In this document: positions 1 through 6,114 of the stretch, piece by piece
Layout: every line of letters starts with the position of its first letter
Numbering within the stretch: the first letter of the stretch is position 1
Source of the DNA: Myxococcales bacterium
GTDB lineage: Bacteria; Myxococcota_A; Polyangia; Nannocystales; Nannocystaceae
Direction of reading: 5' to 3'
Assembly (NCBI GenBank): GCA_020431135.1
Contig: JAGQIT010000064.1
Location: 1 to 12,496 of the forward strand
DNA length: 12,496 nt
Notes under the pieces: model-generated
What the model was told of the DNA's origin: nothing
The model's database searches: none
The model's input: the letters and a program-made list of their open reading frames with translations, nothing else
Translations under genes and position numbers: made by a program

Positions 1-1062
1 CGCGGCATCATGCTGCTGGATTTCGAAGAGCATCGCCATCATCGGCGCATCATGCAGAATGCCTTCAAAAAGCCGGTGCTGGTGGAATATCTGAGTGAAA
101 TGAACGAGCCGATTGCGCGCGGTATCCGGCGCTGGCAGCCGGCGAAGAAATTCCATGTGTTCACCGCGATCAAACAGTTGACGCTGGATCTGGCCACCAT
201 AGTGTTCATGGGTGAGCAGTTGGGCCCCGAGGCCGATCAGATCAACCAGGCGTTTATCGACACCGTGCGGGCGGGTACGGCGCTGGTGCGTTATCCGGTA
301 CCCGGTGGCCGCTGGAAGAAAGGTCTGGACGGACGCAAGTTGCTGGTGGATTTCTTCCGTTCCCGCATCGACAGCAAGCGTGACAGCACCTCCAATGATC
401 TGTTCAGCCAGCTGTGCCGCGCCGAAACGGAAGATGGCCACCGTTTTTCCGATGACGACGTCATCAATCACATGGTGTTCCTGATGATGGCGGCGCACGA
501 CACCTCGACGAGCGCGCTGACGTCGATGACCTACCTCCTCGCCGTCAACCCAGGCTGGCAGGAGCGCCTGCGGGCCGCGGCCAGGGCCGCCGGCGACGAC
601 CTCGAGGTCGCCCTCGACGACCCCGTCACCGAGCCCCTGACCTGGACGATGAAGGAGGCCCTGCGCCTCTACCCGCCGGTCGCGTCGATGCCCCGCTACT
701 GCCTGCGTGAGCACGAGTGGCGCGGCTACCGGATCCCGGCCGAGACGATCATCGGCCTCTACCCGATCCACACCCACCACCTCCCCGAGGTCTGGACCGA
801 CCCCGAGCGCTTCGACCCCGAGCGCTTCGCCGAGCCGCGCCGCGAGGATCGCGAGCACCCGGGCGCCTGGGTGCCCTTCGGCGGCGGCGTCCACACCTGC
901 ATCGGCCAGCACTTCGCCGGCATCCAGATCCGCGCGGTCATGCTCCGCCTCCTCCGGCGCTTCCGCTGGCGGGTCGTCCCCGGCTACGCGATGCCCTTCG
1001 CCGCCGTGCCGATCGCCAAGCCCGAGGACGGGCTGCCGGTGACCCTCGAGCGGCTCGATTAG
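1..1062 (+). CDS. Cytochrome P450, 5'-truncated by the window edge
   Basis: A haem-thiolate monooxygenase. 353 codons are visible in frame from base 1; about 100 N-terminal residues of a typical 450-residue P450 lie off the window, so the ATG at 10 is probably internal. Numbering from base 1, the C-helix region is EEHRHHRR near the start, the I-helix oxygen-activation motif AAHDTSTS is encoded at 490-513, ExxR (EALR) has E219 and R222, PERFDPERF follows, and the haem loop FGGGVHTCIG carries the axial cysteine C300. All core P450 motifs downstream of the C-helix are intact. The substrate cannot be read from sequence; no ferredoxin or reductase gene is adjacent. Odd: codons before about 490 use CTG/TTG, GTG and GAA/GAG mixed, while after about 505 they are mostly CTC, GTC and only GAG, so the gene looks like a splice of two sources. 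The family call is very secure; whether it is a natural single gene is not. Confidence 0.93.
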   Translation, partial: RGIMLLDFEEHRHHRRIMQNAFKKPVLVEYLSEMNEPIARGIRRWQPAKKFHVFTAIKQLTLDLATIVFMGEQLGPEADQINQAFIDTVRAGTALVRYPVPGGRWKKGLDGRKLLVDFFRSRIDSKRDSTSNDLFSQLCRAETEDGHRFSDDDVINHMVFLMMAAHDTSTSALTSMTYLLAVNPGWQERLRAAARAAGDDLEVALDDPVTEPLTWTMKEALRLYPPVASMPRYCLREHEWRGYRIPAETIIGLYPIHTHHLPEVWTDPERFDPERFAEPRREDREHPGAWVPFGGGVHTCIGQHFAGIQIRAVMLRLLRRFRWRVVPGYAMPFAAVPIAKPEDGLPVTLERLD

Positions 1063-1073
1063 GCCGATCGAGA

Positions 1074-1113
1074 GAATCACCACAGTTCGCCGCGCCGCGA
1101 ACCATGGTGATTT
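1074..1113. terminator. Long hairpin between convergent P450 and trmA stops
   Basis: Arms 1075-1090 and 1097-1112 pair at 14 of 16 positions, with one two-base internal mismatch (1083-1084 against 1103-1104) and a six-base loop. A G-T pair at 1074/1113 can extend the stem. It lies 12 bases after the P450 stop and 33 bases beyond the trmA stop, the usual place for a bidirectional terminator of convergent genes. The T-run on the + side is only three bases, so it may be a weak intrinsic terminator or a transcript-end stabiliser. A smaller imperfect dyad, GATTC...GAATC at 1127-1147, overlaps the trmA stop codon. Confidence 0.6.
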
Positions 1114-1145
1114 CAGAGGATGCCGCGATTCAGCGATCTATCGAA

Positions 1146-2258
1146 TCAGCGGACCGCGTCGCGCCGCGTCAGCGCGACGCCGCACTCCACATGGTGCGTA
1201 TAGGGAAACTGATCGAAGAGCGCGAGGCGGTCGATCGCGTGGGTCTGCGCCAGGACCTCGAGGTTCCTCACGAGGGTCTCCGGGTTGCACGAGATGTAGA
1301 GGATCCGCGGGTGCCCCTGGACGAGGCGCACGGTCCCGTCGTCGAGGCCGCTGCGCGGCGGGTCGACGAGCACCGTGTCGCATTGATAGCTCGCGAGGTC
1401 GATCCCCTGGAGGCGGCGGAACTCGCGGACGCCGCCCAGCGCCTGCGTGAAGTCCTCGGCCGACATGCGGACGATCTGGACGTTGTCGGCGCCGTTCGCC
1501 GCGATGTTAAATTGGGCGGCGGCCACCGACGGCTTGGCGACCTCGGTGGCGAGCACCCGGCGGAAGTTGCGGGCGAGGGCGATCGAGAAGTTGCCGTTGC
1601 CGCAGTAGAGCTCGAGGAGGTCGCCGTCGGCGCCTTCGGTGACGTCGAGCGCCCACTCGAGCATCTTCACGCTCACCGCCGCGTTCGGCTGCGTGAAGCT
1701 GTTCTCGACCTGGCGGTAGACGAGCTCGCGGCCGCCGACGGTCAGGCGCTCGTCGACGTAGTCGTGGTCGAGGCAGATCTTGGTCTTGGTCGCCCGGCCG
1801 ATCAGCTCCAGCGCGTAGCCCTCGCCGCGCAGGCGCTCGCGCAGCGCCCGCGCCTCGGCGGCCCAGTCGTCGCCGAGCGGGCGGTGGTAGAGGAGGCTGA
1901 TCACGACCTGCCCGCTGAGCGTCGACAGGTAGTCGATCTGGAAGAGCTTGCGCCGGAGGACGGGGTTGTCCTTGATCGCGTCGATCATCCGCGGCATCAG
2001 CTCGCAGATCAGCTCGCTCGCCGCCGGGAAGCGGTCGACGCGGAGCCGCTCGCGCGTCTCCTGGTCGAAGATGATGTGGTAGAGGTCGTCGCCGTCGTGC
2101 CAGACGCGGAACTCCGCGCGCATGCGGTAGTGGCTCGGCGGCGAGCGGAAGACCTCGATCGCCGGCGGCGAAAAGGGGGCCATGAGCTCGCGCAGGCGGC
2201 CGACCTTGGCGGCGAGCTGGGCGTCGTAGTCGGCGACGGGCAGTTCCTCGGGAGTCAC
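1146..2258 (-). CDS. trmA: tRNA (uracil-54-C5)-methyltransferase TrmA
   Basis: SAM-dependent enzyme that makes 5-methyluridine at position 54 of the tRNA T-loop in the cytoplasm. 370 residues, close to the 366 of E. coli TrmA, and it aligns from recall nearly without gaps along its whole length. The SAM-binding motif LELYCGNGNF is at residues 215-224 and VDPPRSGLD at 298-306. The catalytic nucleophile C324 lies in ISCNPETL and the base E358 in HHVECG; Q190, G220 and D299 also fall at the E. coli positions. It starts at a GTG (complement of 2256-2258) giving MTPEEL, like the E. coli N-terminus. There is no Shine-Dalgarno sequence, but a good promoter sits just upstream. Codon use matches the high-GC neighbours, not the low-GC start of the window. 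The close likeness to gammaproteobacterial TrmA suggests old horizontal transfer or a broader phylogenetic spread (inference). Confidence 0.97.
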   Translation of the reverse strand: MTPEELPVADYDAQLAAKVGRLRELMAPFSPPAIEVFRSPPSHYRMRAEFRVWHDGDDLYHIIFDQETRERLRVDRFPAASELICELMPRMIDAIKDNPVLRRKLFQIDYLSTLSGQVVISLLYHRPLGDDWAAEARALRERLRGEGYALELIGRATKTKICLDHDYVDERLTVGGRELVYRQVENSFTQPNAAVSVKMLEWALDVTEGADGDLLELYCGNGNFSIALARNFRRVLATEVAKPSVAAAQFNIAANGADNVQIVRMSAEDFTQALGGVREFRRLQGIDLASYQCDTVLVDPPRSGLDDGTVRLVQGHPRILYISCNPETLVRNLEVLAQTHAIDRLALFDQFPYTHHVECGVALTRRDAVR

Positions 2259-2268
2259 GGGCCGGGCG

Positions 2269-2296
2269 ATTGTAGGGGCGACGCGGGCGTTGTCTA
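2269..2296 (-). promoter_or_regulatory. Sigma-70-type promoter of trmA
   Basis: On the minus strand TAGACA (complement of 2291-2296; 5 of 6 to TTGACA) is followed after 16 bases by TACAAT (complement of 2269-2274; 5 of 6 to TATAAT). The -10 ends 10 bases before the GTG start at 2258, so a transcript starting at the usual distance would have only about 3-5 bases before the start codon. No Shine-Dalgarno sequence is present, consistent with leaderless or near-leaderless translation. Confidence 0.55.
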
Positions 2297-2430
2297 GGAG
2301 CTAGGGGAACACAGCGAGGGCCTCGCCTGTCTGCCCGTGCGTGCGCCCCTGGGCCCGCGGAGGCGGCGAGCGCAGGCGAGGCGCCGGGAGGACCCGCGGC
2401 CGCCGTGCGGCGGGCCGGGCAGCGGGCTGC
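2297..2430. other. Divergent intergenic stretch with short dyads
   Basis: Gap between the trmA promoter and the next gene's -10 element. It holds a 13-base perfect dyad, GCGAGG-G-CCTCGC (2314-2326), and a nine-base inverted pair (2321-2329 with 2373-2381). A reading frame continues through it from 2341, but its arginine/glycine-rich translation looks non-coding. The dyads might be operator sites for either divergent gene, though at this GC content short dyads arise easily. Confidence 0.3.
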
Positions 2431-2436
2431 TATCCT
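2431..2436 (+). promoter_or_regulatory. -10-like TATCCT of the membrane-protein gene
   Basis: TATCCT lies nine bases before the ATG at 2446, with no Shine-Dalgarno sequence between. No clear -35 is seen. It matches the arrangement at three other + strand starts in this window, which supports the start choice at 2446 and suggests a leaderless transcript. Confidence 0.45.
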
Positions 2437-2445
2437 CGACCCGCG

Positions 2446-3294
2446 ATGGCCATCGTCGCGGTCCTCCTGTACTTCTCGGTGCCCGCCGCGGCGATCCTCT
2501 ACGTCGTGGTGATGTCGGCGCGGCGCCAACGCAGGCTCAACGCCGAGCTCCGCCGCCGCGACCCCGCCTTCGCCGAGACCCTCAGCCTCGCCGCGCTCCG
2601 CCGCGACCCCGAGGGGATGCGCGCGCGGATCGGCGACAGGGTGACGACGGTCATCGCCACGGCGACGCCGGTCTTCACCGGGGGCAGCAGCGCCGGCGGC
2701 AACGTCTTCACCCGCTACACCAGCTTCGTCATCGACACCAAGGGCGAGAGCCACGACCTCGAGGTCTCCGACGACGCCGACGAGGTCGTGAGGAACGCCC
2801 GCTGGGTCGCCGAGCTCTTCGGCGTCCCCCTGGAGTCGGACGCCCCCGGCGACGACGGCCGGGCGAGCGCCGGCGACGGGGCGGAGGACGCCGACCCCGA
2901 GGTCGCGGCGATGGAGGCCCGCCTGCGCAAGCGGCGGATGATCCTCGGCGTCAGCGCCCTCGTCAGCGGCCTCGGCATGTGGCTCTTCACCGGCTACATC
3001 TACTGGCTCCCCTACGTGACGTACCAGGAGGAGCTCGCCGCCTACGAGGCGAAGTCGGCGGCTGTCAGCGCGACGCTCGCGGCCGTCGCCGCCGATCCCG
3101 ACGCCGAGCTCCCCGAGGGCTCCGCCGACGACGTGCTCAGCATGATGTTCACGCGGGAGCCGACGTACGAGGCCCACCCCCTCGCCATCGCGACCCTCCC
3201 GCTGATGATCGGCGGCCTCGGCCTGATGATCGGCGGCGCCTCGATGCTCCGCAAGGCGCGGGCCGAGGCGCGGATCGCCCGCGCGTCGCAGTAG
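2446..3294 (+). CDS. Three-helix membrane protein of unknown function
   Basis: 282 residues, no family recognised. A hydrophobic N-terminus (about residues 2-24, IVAVLLYFSVPAAAILYVVV) acts as a first membrane helix and is followed by a basic stretch (RRQRR). A soluble part of about 140 residues contains a small beta-looking segment (RVTTVIATATPVFTGG...FTRYTSFVIDTKGESHDLEV) and an acidic Gly/Asp/Ala linker. A second helix runs about 166-188, then a roughly 55-residue loop, then a third helix about 246-269 (LAIATLPLMIGGLGLMIGG). The ATG at 2446 is preferred to upstream in-frame starts (2341 on) because the upstream translation is Arg/Gly-rich and the -10-like TATCCT lies just before it. The positive-inside rule puts the large soluble part in the cytoplasm (inference). 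It probably stands alone, as the next gene has its own start signal 71 bases on. Confidence 0.82.
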   Translation: MAIVAVLLYFSVPAAAILYVVVMSARRQRRLNAELRRRDPAFAETLSLAALRRDPEGMRARIGDRVTTVIATATPVFTGGSSAGGNVFTRYTSFVIDTKGESHDLEVSDDADEVVRNARWVAELFGVPLESDAPGDDGRASAGDGAEDADPEVAAMEARLRKRRMILGVSALVSGLGMWLFTGYIYWLPYVTYQEELAAYEAKSAAVSATLAAVAADPDAELPEGSADDVLSMMFTREPTYEAHPLAIATLPLMIGGLGLMIGGASMLRKARAEARIARASQ

Positions 3295-3322
3295 CCGCGG
3301 CGGGCCTGTCCGCCGGCGCATC

Positions 3323-3342
3323 CGCGGCCGCGCGCGGCCGCG
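3323..3342. repeat. Perfect 20-bp palindrome upstream of the GH92 gene
   Basis: A perfect 20-base self-complementary sequence made of two GCGGCCGC octamers separated by GC. It lies 28 bases after the membrane-protein stop and ends eight bases before the -10-like TATCGT, covering the place where a -35 would be. It could be an operator in the GH92 promoter, or a hairpin ending the upstream transcript, although there is no T-run. The CG-only composition also allows chance. Confidence 0.5.
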
Positions 3343-3350
3343 AATTCGTC

Positions 3351-3356
3351 TATCGT
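3351..3356 (+). promoter_or_regulatory. -10-like TATCGT of the GH92 gene
   Basis: TATCGT ends eight bases before the ATG at 3365. There is no Shine-Dalgarno sequence and no recognisable -35 (that position is taken by the palindrome). Same layout as the elements at 2431, 9667 and 11427. Confidence 0.45.
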
Positions 3357-3364
3357 CGGCGCTG

Positions 3365-5821
3365 ATGCTCGCGCCGCCCTCGACCCCCCGCGCCCCCTCC
3401 TGTTTGACCGTCGTCGGGCTCGCGCTCTCCCTCGGCGCCTGCGCGGGCGGCTCGGACGACACGAGCGCCGGCTCGGCGACGACCACCGGCGCGACCGACT
3501 CGGCGACCGCCAGCGAGGCGACGACCGAGGCCACGACGACCGCCGCGACCGAGACCGCGGGCGAGAGCGAGGGCACCACCGGCGAGGGCTTCGACCCCTA
3601 CCCCTGGCCCGACGAGGCGCTCAGCGCCCTCGTCGATCCGCGGATCGGCAGCGGCGGCCTCGGCTACACGGTCGGCACCATGAACCCGGGCGCGTCGCTC
3701 CCCTTCGGGATGATCAAGCCGGGCCCCGACACCGGCCTCGGGCCGCTCCAGCTCTCGTTCCTCAATTGCACCGGCTACCACTACGACCAGACCGACATCT
3801 GGGGCTTCAGCCACTCGCGGATCAACGGCATGGGCGTCCCGGACTACGGCGCCGTGCTGGTCACGCCGACCACCGGCATGACCCCCGAGAAGGCGGCGAT
3901 CGCCGGCGCACGCTCGCCCTTCGACCACGCGGACGAGGTCGCCGAGCCCGGCTACTACGCGGCGACGCTGATCGACCCGGCGATCCGCGCCGAGCTGACG
4001 ACGACCGCCCGGGTCGCCCGCCACCGCTACACCTGGGACGAGCCGAGCGCCGACGCGGCCGTCGTCCTCAACCTGGCCTACAACCCAGGTGAGGGGAAGT
4101 CGACGGCGAGCGAGGTCGAGATCGACGCCGAGGCCGGGACGATCCGCGGGATGATGACCGTCTACGGCGGCTACTCGAAGCGCTTCGACGGCCTGCCGAC
4201 GTACTTCGCCGGCCGCTTCTCGCGGCCGATCGCCGGCTACGGCGTGTGGGACGACGAGGGCGAGCTGCTCGCCGACACGGCCGCGCACAGCGGCGCGCAG
4301 ATCGGCGCCTGGCTGACCTTCGACCTCGGCGGCGACGCGGCCGACGTCGCCCTCGACCTGGCGATCTCCTACGTCTCGGCGGACGAGGCCGCGGCCAACC
4401 TCGCGGCCCTCGGCGACGCCGGCTTCGACGACACGCGCGCGGCCGCGACGGCGGCCTGGGAGGCGGAGCTCGGGCGCGTCCGCGTCCTCGGCGGCGACGA
4501 CGAGCACCGCCGGCTCCTCTACTCGGCGCTCTACCGCAGCTTCCTCGCGCCGACGCTCTTCACCGATCAGAGCGGCGCCTACCGGGGCTTCGACGGCGAG
4601 GTCCACGACGCCGGCGGCACCGACTACTACAGCGACTTCTCGCTCTGGGACACCTACCGGACGGTCCACCCGCTCTTCAACCTCCTCCAGCGCGACCGCC
4701 ACGGGGCGATGCTCCAGTCGCTCGTGCGCATGGCCGAGGAGGGCGGCGAGCTGCCGAAGTGGCCGCTGGGGATCGGCTACACCGGCGGCATGGTCGGGAC
4801 CAGCGCGGACCTCGTGCTCGCCGACGGCTACCTCAAGGAGATCGCCGGCTTCGACGTCGACGCGGCCTACGTCGCCGCCCGCCGCCACGCGACTGAGCCG
4901 GTGAAGAGCGCCGGCCGCTCGGGGATCGCCGGCTACCGCGAGCGCGGCTGGGTCGCCGCCGACGAGAGCAGCTCGTCGGCGTCGCGGACCCTCGAGTTCG
5001 CGCACGCCGACTACGCCCTCGGGCGCTGGGCCGCGGCCCTCGGCCACAGCGACGACGCCGCCCTCTTCGGCGCCAGCGCCAGCAGCTGGAAGAACCTCTG
5101 GGAGCCCGGCGTCGGCTACCTCATCGGCCGCAACGCCGACGGCTCGTTCCTCAAGGACGGCTTCGATCCCGAGGTCTGGCAGAGCTACTACGCCGAGGGC
5201 ACGGCCCACCACTACCTCTGGTCGGTCCCCCACGACGCCGCCGGCCTCGCCGAGGTCATGGGCGGCGCCGCGGCGATGCGCGAGCGCCTCACGGCCTACT
5301 TCGAGACCTCGGCGAACTTCTACAACGGCGGCGGCTACACCCCGCTCGAGCCCGTCCCATTCTACTGGCAGTCGAACGAGCCGTCGCTCCACGACCCCTA
5401 CCTCTTCTCGGAGATCGGCGATCCGGCGTCGACGCAGCGCTGGGTCGCCTGGGCGCGCGAGCGCTTCTATGGGCTCGGCGCCGACGGCCTCCCCGGCAAC
5501 GACGACGCCGGGACGATGAGCGCCTGGTACGTCTGGGCGGCGATCGGGCTCTACCCCCTCCCCGGCGCCGACGGCTACTGGATCACCGCGCCGGTCTTCG
5601 ACCGCCTGGAGCTCGACCTCAGCGACGCCCAGGCGCCCGACCGCAAGCTCGCGATCATCGCCGAGGGCGACGCCGGGGCCGGGGCGATCTACGTCGCCGG
5701 TGCGACCTTCGCCGGGATCCCGCTCGATCGCCCGTGGGTCACCTGGGACCAGCTCCGCGCCGGCGGGACCCTGCGGATCCAGCGGTCGGCGACGCCGACG
5801 GACTTCGGCGCCGCGCCGTAG
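3365..5821 (+). CDS. GH92 family alpha-mannosidase-like lipoprotein
   Basis: Predicted exo-acting, Ca2+-dependent, inverting alpha-mannosidase (glycoside hydrolase family 92), which in characterised members trims alpha-mannosides of N-glycans and yeast mannan. 818 residues. Residues 1-26 are a lipoprotein signal with lipobox LGAC (C26), and 27-75 a Ser/Thr/Ala/Glu-rich linker, so the enzyme is probably tethered outside the inner membrane or on the surface. The catalytic part starts near residue 85: DPRIGSGG (91 on), PFGMIKPGPDT, GYHYDQTDIWGFSHSRINGMG (137 on), SLWDTYRTVHPL (426 on), EGTAHHYLWSVPHD with E611 at the family's general-acid position, and GNDDAGTMSAWYVW with D713 and D714 in the acidic block of the catalytic base. 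Length fits the family. Linkage specificity cannot be told from sequence; alpha-1,2 is commonest. It stands alone with its own start signal. A role in feeding on glycoproteins or fungal mannan is inference. Confidence 0.93.
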   Translation: MLAPPSTPRAPSCLTVVGLALSLGACAGGSDDTSAGSATTTGATDSATASEATTEATTTAATETAGESEGTTGEGFDPYPWPDEALSALVDPRIGSGGLGYTVGTMNPGASLPFGMIKPGPDTGLGPLQLSFLNCTGYHYDQTDIWGFSHSRINGMGVPDYGAVLVTPTTGMTPEKAAIAGARSPFDHADEVAEPGYYAATLIDPAIRAELTTTARVARHRYTWDEPSADAAVVLNLAYNPGEGKSTASEVEIDAEAGTIRGMMTVYGGYSKRFDGLPTYFAGRFSRPIAGYGVWDDEGELLADTAAHSGAQIGAWLTFDLGGDAADVALDLAISYVSADEAAANLAALGDAGFDDTRAAATAAWEAELGRVRVLGGDDEHRRLLYSALYRSFLAPTLFTDQSGAYRGFDGEVHDAGGTDYYSDFSLWDTYRTVHPLFNLLQRDRHGAMLQSLVRMAEEGGELPKWPLGIGYTGGMVGTSADLVLADGYLKEIAGFDVDAAYVAARRHATEPVKSAGRSGIAGYRERGWVAADESSSSASRTLEFAHADYALGRWAAALGHSDDAALFGASASSWKNLWEPGVGYLIGRNADGSFLKDGFDPEVWQSYYAEGTAHHYLWSVPHDAAGLAEVMGGAAAMRERLTAYFETSANFYNGGGYTPLEPVPFYWQSNEPSLHDPYLFSEIGDPASTQRWVAWARERFYGLGADGLPGNDDAGTMSAWYVWAAIGLYPLPGADGYWITAPVFDRLELDLSDAQAPDRKLAIIAEGDAGAGAIYVAGATFAGIPLDRPWVTWDQLRAGGTLRIQRSATPTDFGAAP

Positions 5822-6114
5822 CTCCGGCGCTCGCGCGCGCCGCAGTCATGACATGACCACGAGGACATCCCTCACGATCGCCGCGGCGAGCAGGTGAGCC
5901 TGCGACGACCGCGATCGGTACGCAGGCAGAGCCTCGAACCACCGCCTACGCGCGTCGCGTCGCAGCCGCCTACGCGCGGCTCCGGGGCGCGCAGCGGCGC
6001 TCGACATCGCGGGCGCCGAGGAGTACCTAAACAACGGTCAAACCGCGACCAGAGCGGGTTTTTCTTCGGAATGCTCCGCGAGAATCGCGGCGCGAGCGAC
6101 GGGCGACCAGGAAC
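5822..6114. other. Intergenic region with a 13-bp direct repeat
   Basis: No gene seen in these 293 bases. A 13-base direct repeat, CCGCCTACGCGCG, occurs at 5942-5954 and 5966-5978 (24-base period). A 14-codon frame from 5852 (MTTRTSL...) is too short and unsupported. TCGACA at 6001-6006 (5 of 6 to TTGACA) with TACCTA 17 bases on could be a weak promoter for the following gene. The last 90 bases are AT-richer than their surroundings and hold a terminator-like hairpin (separate entry). Confidence 0.4.
6040..6063 (+). terminator. Terminator-like hairpin with T-run before the MORN gene
   Basis: AAACCGC (6040-6046) pairs with GCGG(G)TTT (6054-6061) around a seven-base loop, with one bulged G, and runs into five T (6059-6063). 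This is the form of an intrinsic terminator, rare in such GC-rich DNA. It lies about 220 bases after the GH92 stop and 52 bases before the next start, so it could end GH92 transcripts. If the weak promoter at 6001-6029 is used, it could instead act as an attenuator in the next gene's leader. The stem is short. Confidence 0.35.

Noticed and set aside
717..2297. 526-codon open frame on the + strand across the P450 3' end and trmA
   Set aside because: It is the shadow of P450 and of trmA read antisense; its Arg/Ala/Asp/Val-rich translation has no domain, and both overlapping genes have intact catalytic motifs.
2341..2445. Longer N-terminus for the membrane protein, starting at 2341
   Set aside because: The added residues are Arg/Gly-rich and would precede a natural N-terminal membrane helix; the -10-like TATCCT at 2431 lies inside this stretch.
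1507..3579. 690-codon open frame on the minus strand
   Set aside because: Antisense to trmA in another frame, to the membrane protein and to the start of the GH92 gene; long stop-free shadows are expected at this GC content and the translation is low-complexity.
3350..5392. 680-codon open frame on the minus strand
   Set aside because: Antisense shadow of the GH92 gene, which carries all family motifs on the + strand.
5852..5896. 14-codon frame MTTRTSLTIAAASR
   Set aside because: Too short to judge, with no ribosome site, promoter or known family.
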